A model generated the notes under the pieces. The model worked only from the letters and a program-made list of their open reading frames with translations. It did not search any database and was not told where the DNA came from. Below, in pieces: positions 58,400 to 64,000 of a DNA stretch of 64,000 bases (within the stretch, counting starts at the first letter, position 1; each line of letters begins with the position of its first letter). The stretch covers positions 6,859,521 to 6,923,520 of the forward strand of contig NW_006917091.1 in assembly GCF_000516985.1 (NCBI RefSeq), in the 5' to 3' direction. Both the position numbers and the translations under genes were made by a program. Source of the DNA: Pestalotiopsis fici W106-1 (lineage: Eukaryota; Ascomycota; Sordariomycetes; Amphisphaeriales; Sporocadaceae).

Positions 58400-61300
58400 T
58401 ACCTTGAAATGCTAAAGTTCAACGTTTACAAGGTCGGCGCCGTTGCACCGGCTCTTTCCCAACCAACGGGAACGCTGCGGACAGCCGCTGGAACGCAAAC
58501 AAACCACGCTGCGGCTTTATTCCGAGATTCCATGCGCCTTCTCTGAGCCAAACTCGAACTCAACAGCTACAAGGCTACCAGCTGAGCTGCCTCTTATGCC
58601 AATCACCGGTAGCTATGAGATGGTCAAGATGCTTTCCAACATCTGTGCCCAGACGTAGCTCTTGGGCTGGAGGGCAGTCAACTGCAGTGAAATGCATGTG
58701 GCAAACACCACAAACACTTCCTCAATCGAACGAAGGAGTACGAGGTACTGTCGATGCATTTCCATCTGTATGACCGAAGTTGTCTGGTCTTCTTGGTCTT
58801 CTATCAAACAATTTCCACATCAAGAAATGTGACAGCTGCTGACAAGTTGATACTTCTCACAGAGAATCAGCGCACAAGAATGGATATCGAAATAACCCGC
58901 TACTGGACCTTTCAGTAGATGTCACAAGGTTGGCGGTCAACATGACAGTTCAATACGTTTTGTTCAAAATCCCGGACTTGGAAACTTGACCAATACAGCC
59001 TTGGCATGCTGGACTATCTGCCAGCTGTTGTTACCTTTATTTACGCGCGCAGGAGAATCTTCTGGCCCGCTGGTGCCACAATAGCCTCCGTTTCGAAGCG
59101 AGTTAATGCTACCATCTATTGCTCTCCCAGCTAATTGGCTGGGCAGCCAGTTCAGCCATCGCCAGCTATGTCTGCAGTGAAGCGCTGGAGGAAGCGAAGA
59201 CGGTCCTGTACGGCTCAGAGACATTCAATATTCAAGCTGGGCAATGAAGCTTGAGATATGTTCCTGAACATCATACCAAGAAGCAGCAGACCGCCAAAGC
59301 CTTCGTCTTCGCCATCCTCCTACGAGAATCGCGATCAACCAATTCTGAGAGCACCTGATTCGACCACAATTGTTCCCTTACCTCCCGCCGTTGAAATCAT
59401 TGTAGACACGAAATGGACCAATATCTGTACAGGCCGTGCATACATTGATAGCGGGAACTGAAACATTGCTGCCCCTCAGTGTTATCGACGCGGTAGTTTC
59501 CAGACGTTTCCCGAGCACGTGCTTCTCCCCAACACGAGGTCGCTCACAGTGGTTCCAAGTCTGAAAGGAGAATATCCATTGTCATGGCAACTGCCAAGGC
59601 CCAGACGGGACTGGTTTGAATATCATCACGTCCTATATCGGCTCTTCCTTGGTTCAAGTGAGCTCATCTCAGCCAGCCTAGCCTCTGCCGCTCTGCACAA
59701 ACTGATGATGTTCTGACCTCCAAGTCGAGCATCCTGCATCCTCTATTTTACCGACTCTTTACATCACTCGGAACCAAAGCCAAGGCTTTGAGCCAAGACA
59801 CCTCTGATTTATCAATTGGCACCAACTGGAAACAGATCGTCATGTCACCATACGGTCTCGTGCGAGTGCTGACCGCGACAAATGTCTTCATAGCGTCTTA
59901 GGAGTTTGTTGTCATTGGAAAAGTCCGTGAACCTCTGCGAAAGACTCATACGGCGTCGAGATGTCACTCTGAATGGACCCGAGAATTCATCTCACCTACT
60001 ACAATTGGCTTGGTCACTCCGTTCGACTAAACTTTCTTGAAGATCAACAAACATAACTATTTCCAACGGACCAGCGGTCTTGTAAACAGGCTCTAACTCG
60101 CTGGTTCTCGAGATCAACAGTAATCAATCGCACTTTAAGACCCCTGCATCTAACGAGCACCTTGAAAGCAAAGTTATAGGCGGCAATGATACCTTGAAGC
60201 TTGAGGGAGAATCATTGACGCCGATCTACATTGTGAATCTTTTACATAAGGTATAACGACGACTTCCGGGGTTCAATTGGGCCCATTCCGACACTCTGTG
60301 GAGAGTATTGCAGACGCGTGTCCAACACCATTTGGGGAGTGAATCCGGAGTACACGACATTATTTTATTTGGGAGATAGTTATTGCCATGCCACTTGCAG
60401 TAACCTCCTGAGTTCCGTCAAATATGCGCTACAACCCAACAATCAAGAGGCTCTTTCGGACAAGATCGTTCACCAAAACTACGGCTTGCTATTTCCATCA
60501 GCAAATAAACAAGACAGCTATGAAAGGCATCGTTCGAGTCTCAAGGAGTCCTTTGAACGTTCATGAGAAGCCAACCGCAGGTGGACCTTCACATGTATCG
60601 GCTGGGAGAACTGCTTGCTCACAGATTAAGTGGTTTCGGTAATCACAAAACGCCGAATGAGCAGGTTGTATGAGATCTTTGTGACGTTGCATCATGGAAA
60701 CCTCACACGAATTCAACCTTGGCTGTGCTCGACGGCTTTCCAAAGAGTTTCGACTTATCAACGCCAATATGCACAACACCTTTCTGCACAGTTTGGCCAA
60801 CTTCCCGCAAACTCCGGTCTCTGAACCTACTTGGCCATCTGGCAATATCTACGGATCCTCTCAACCCCAAGATTTGTCATTACATATGTCGATATTACTA
60901 AAATCAGACCAGAGCTGCATCTATGCTACGTAGGAATCAGGAACAAATGTTTCGGGGTCCTAGATTGCTCCCCAACCACCCATACAGGAGCGGAATGCTC
61001 CGGGCCGAGCAGTCTAATCTTTCAATCAAGGTTGGTATTATCATTGGTTGAACCAGAAAACGGTCACGAGGGTCGTCACAAGATAGGTAGCGAAAGTGAC
61101 AAGACAGAAGAGGAGGATAGTGAAGGGGGGGTTTTGTGCCAGGACCAGCACATATGGCAAGAATGAGGGCAGACTTCACCGAGATATCCGGCGTGCAGTC
61201 AGACTCACACGAGGTCGACGAGACGTTCCTCAGCCAATCAAGGTCAAAGATTCATTTCCATGGTATCCTGGCCTACGCTGACCAGATTTATCATCTCCAA

Positions 61301-62200
61301 GGCGAGACAGGTATGGCTTTCAGTGGCGCGCCGCACAGTATCATGATTGACTGTCATGCGTTTGAATTGGGGGCCGGAGGCGTTGAGTCGTCGAGTCCGT
61401 TTCTGCACTTTGAAGCTCACTCATGATGAAGAGAACGACTGGGGCAACTCCGATCGATCCTCCTGACAGATCTCCGTCCTTTCAAGGCTTTGTGCCTCGC
61501 GAGAGGCTATCAGCCACGTTTCGGATTCTGTATATCATGCAGGTCCACCAGGCCCACCCGGCATCGCCACAGGAACTTGAAGAACGTAGTGGCGAGGTAG
61601 AGGGGGGTGGTCCTTGACGAGACTCATTGCGGTTCTAGTCCCAGGGTGTATCAAAATAGTACCTCTGGGAGTTTCCGGGGATCAAGCAGGTCGGGCGGGA
61701 CCATGCAATCAGGAAAGGCAAAGTGCAAAATATCGTTCTGGCCATTTGAGGCAGAGGCGTTCGCTGAGGTGGCAAGCGAAGGAGGAGACCTGACAGTCTA
61801 GGCGGTTCTCAACCATCCACCATGCAATGTATGCGTCTGACGCGGTACAATTGGCCGGATATGACACTGGGATGAGGAAAATGTCTCATTTCTCATGGTG
61901 TTGTCTAGGTCGATCGAGTATAACGCTGAAGAGCAACAGAGTAACGAGCCAACCCTCGCGATATGAGAATTGAAGAGACTGACGGAAACAGCAAACGAGA
62001 ACCAACGTGCAGTAACGAGACCGTTGAACTTCATGTCTTCGATGTTTCGCAAGCTGCAATATCACCCTACCTGCTATCGTCGACGATACATGGACAAGTC
62101 AGTTTTCATTGCTCCAGCCAGGGGTGGTCATGGTGTATGCATAGAGAGAGGGAGATGAAGGAGAATAGAGACACACGGCTGCCGAGGGGCGAAGATGAAG
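58400..62200 (+). pseudogene. Possible decayed gene(s), frames broken
   Basis: Several adjacent plus-strand segments are open and protein-like but interrupted by stops or frame changes: for example 59258-59461, 60694-60933, 60831-61166 and 61136-61426. At about 59450 a one-base change of frame would extend the reading past the stop after YIDSG. The segment ending at 61426 (from RADFTEISGVQ to LHFEAHS) is the most coherent. I cannot assign a family. Alternatives are a multi-exon gene whose splice sites I cannot place, or chance. Boundaries are approximate. Confidence 0.25.
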
Positions 62201-64000
62201 GTACTTTGATCACCTCCATCCAAGCTACTCGGGTACAGGCAACACGTTTTCTACGTCTTTGGTCACAGATCAGAACATCATGACACACCCCTCCCCTGGT
62301 CTTTCCCCTGGCAGCTCGTGGGATTATGCCATGCCATGCGACGCTGTAAAAGTCTGCATGAGTGGTTATCTCATCATGGGGTAAGTGTCGAAAGAGAAAG
62401 AGAGAGAGAAAAGGGAAAAAGGTAAATCTGACGCGATTTTTACAAATCCGCCGCAGGATCAATGTATCGAGGTACGAGCTGAGAGAGCTGACGCCCCCGC
62501 TCAGCAATCAACAATGTATCCATTCGCTCACTCTCTTGCTTTCCAGATGTCAGGTCTTGTTGTCTTTTGAAGTCTTTGCTAAGCATGTGCCTCATGATTC
62601 CTCTTTTTGGCCCTCGTAATATGTCAGCCTCATTAATGAGAAATAGCCATCAGTCTTTTTAGTCTCATGTACTTTGCCTCATGGGTCTGCTGAGGGTGTG
62701 TTTTCTTTCACTCGTTTATTTATATTGTCTTGTTATGTAAGTCATGGCAAGATAAGCCTGGACGGTACAAGGAATGTCGACAAAATGGGTATCAATCACA
62801 TAGGGTCAAGATGGTGTTGAAATAACCAGAGTTGTTGATGTTGAAAATCATATTACAAAAGAATATGAGCGGGAAATACCGTTATTGCCGTTGCCTGTTG
62901 CATGCGACCAGGATTGCGAAAGGGAAAATAAAAAGCTCAAGTGCTGTATTGTAACCCCAAAAGCCTGCTTGCCACATGGGGCTCTTGTCGGAAAGCTACA
63001 AAGCCATGCATGATTCTTGTAAAAAAGAGTGCGTACTATGTATAAAAATATCAACAAACAAGCTACCCTGGTTTCCTATGCAGGAAAATAAAAAAGATGC
63101 AACCCCCTTGTGCTGAATGCAGCTATATGCACATAGACATACACATGTATGCATTCCTGAGCGGGGAAGAGAGAAGGGGGGGACATGCACACCAATTGAG
63201 AGCAAGAGTTGGTGTAGGCGGGAAATTATACAAAGGGCAATGAGAGAGAGAAAGAGAGAGGAAAGTAAACGAATACATTCTTCTCCCAGGGCTCGACAAG
63301 GGAGGGGTGTGTGTGATTGTGTTTCTTGCCCGTTCTTCTTCACATCCATGTATTTGTACAAGTGACCCAAATGGAGCGAGAGTGAGAGAGATAGATAGAT
63401 AGAGATGGAGAGATTACTTGGAAGTATTGCATCTCTTCAAGGAAAACCCCCCCATGACTCGATAGAGTTCAAAATGACGAGATTCTTTTTTCCGAAAGGG
63501 TTCCCTCTCATTTGAGCTGTGTACGCTGTCGCAGATCTTTTCCAATCGTGACCTATAATCTATAGATAGATTTTCCCGGCACGGAAGAAGGAAAAGAAAG
63601 AAAGAACCATGGCAAAGTGTCCATGTATGTATGGGGCTATTTTTCTAATATGGGGAAATAGCTAACAAGTTCAAGGTATTTTGCAGCGACGTTTGTCCAG
63701 TTATGGTGTAGCTTGGAAATCTCTCTGGCCATAGAGAAGGCAGCACTAAACGAGAGTGCATCATGAAATCCCTACTAACTAACAGCTAACCTTGCCAACT
63801 TGATTTTGCAACGAGCACCAACACCCATGCTGTCATAATGATCAAGTCATCATAACTCTCTTATTTGGGGAAGGAGATTCTTGACCTTTTTTCTTGCTCC
63901 GCTTCAAGGTTGACGGGGGTAAAACGTACGTATTCGGAATGATAGATCCACTTTTGATTTCCCTCTCTGTTTTTTTTTTAAAGCTGCGAGGCACATGGCT

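Larger units (their letters stand above)
56688..64000. other. 7.3-kb region without an intact gene
   Basis: The first few hundred bases are the pkr1 promoter. A run of 33 A lies at 57154-57186. From about 57.3 to 62.4 kb the sequence has mixed composition and no long homopolymers, and parts of 58.4-62.2 kb look like broken coding sequence. From 62.4 kb to the edge the sequence becomes AG/CT-rich with GAGA runs and no supportable open frame. Confidence 0.5.

Noticed and set aside
58540..58605. tRNA-like AGCTCAGCTGGTAG and GAGTTCGAG on the minus strand
   Set aside because: A-box and B-box words lie only about 20 bases apart with no anticodon arm or acceptor stem; at most a badly deleted tRNA fragment, more likely chance.

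Overview
This window is nuclear DNA of a filamentous ascomycete, most likely a Sordariomycete close to Hypocreales. The evidence is short spliceosomal introns (about 50-170 nt) with GTAAGT/GTACGT donors and CAG/TAG acceptors, a dispersed single tRNA gene, long pyrimidine- and microsatellite-rich leaders, and protein content that is purely eukaryotic and fungal: uS15, SF3B1, SmD1, Utp12, ARPC2, Sdc1/Dpy-30, Mtq2, Pkr1, FAN1 and an FlbC-like C2H2 factor. I recognise no bacterial, viral or CRISPR sequence and no intact transposon. The genus is not determined.

Layout. 0-8 kb: a possible gene end at the left edge, then an intergenic stretch and a leader with many simple repeats, then one intronless gene for a Ser/Pro-rich protein of unknown function (3563-4318, +). 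8-13.5 kb, all minus strand: FAN1 DNA-repair nuclease, an MFS drug-efflux-type transporter, and a short orphan helix-turn-helix protein that looks like the front end of a Tc1/mariner-type transposase. 14-22 kb: COMPASS subunit Sdc1 (+) converging on ribosomal protein uS15 (-); U3 snoRNP protein Utp12 (-) diverging from Arp2/3 subunit ARPC2 (+) across a 405-bp shared promoter; then tRNA-Lys(CUU). 22.8-26.5 kb: intronless SF3B1. 26.5-52.8 kb: about 26 kb holding one recognisable gene, an FlbC-like two-zinc-finger regulator at 40502-41768, with about 14 kb before it and 11 kb after it showing no supportable gene. 52.8-56.7 kb: a small Cys-rich protein ending in a CaaX box, Mtq2 (eRF1 methyltransferase), SmD1 and V-ATPase assembly factor Pkr1. 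56.7-64 kb: no intact gene; 58.4-62.2 kb looks like decayed coding sequence.

How the genes relate. Most are unlinked housekeeping genes (ribosome biogenesis, translation, splicing, actin, chromatin), so there is no cluster logic and no secondary-metabolite cluster. The unusual parts are the isolated regulator in its gene desert, the CaaX microprotein, the solo transposase-like DNA-binding domain with 40-bp repeats 12 bp beyond its stop codon, a GC-AG intron in the ARPC2 gene, and the probable gene relic at 58-62 kb. All exon boundaries were derived by hand from reading frame and splice consensus; none has been checked against RNA data.
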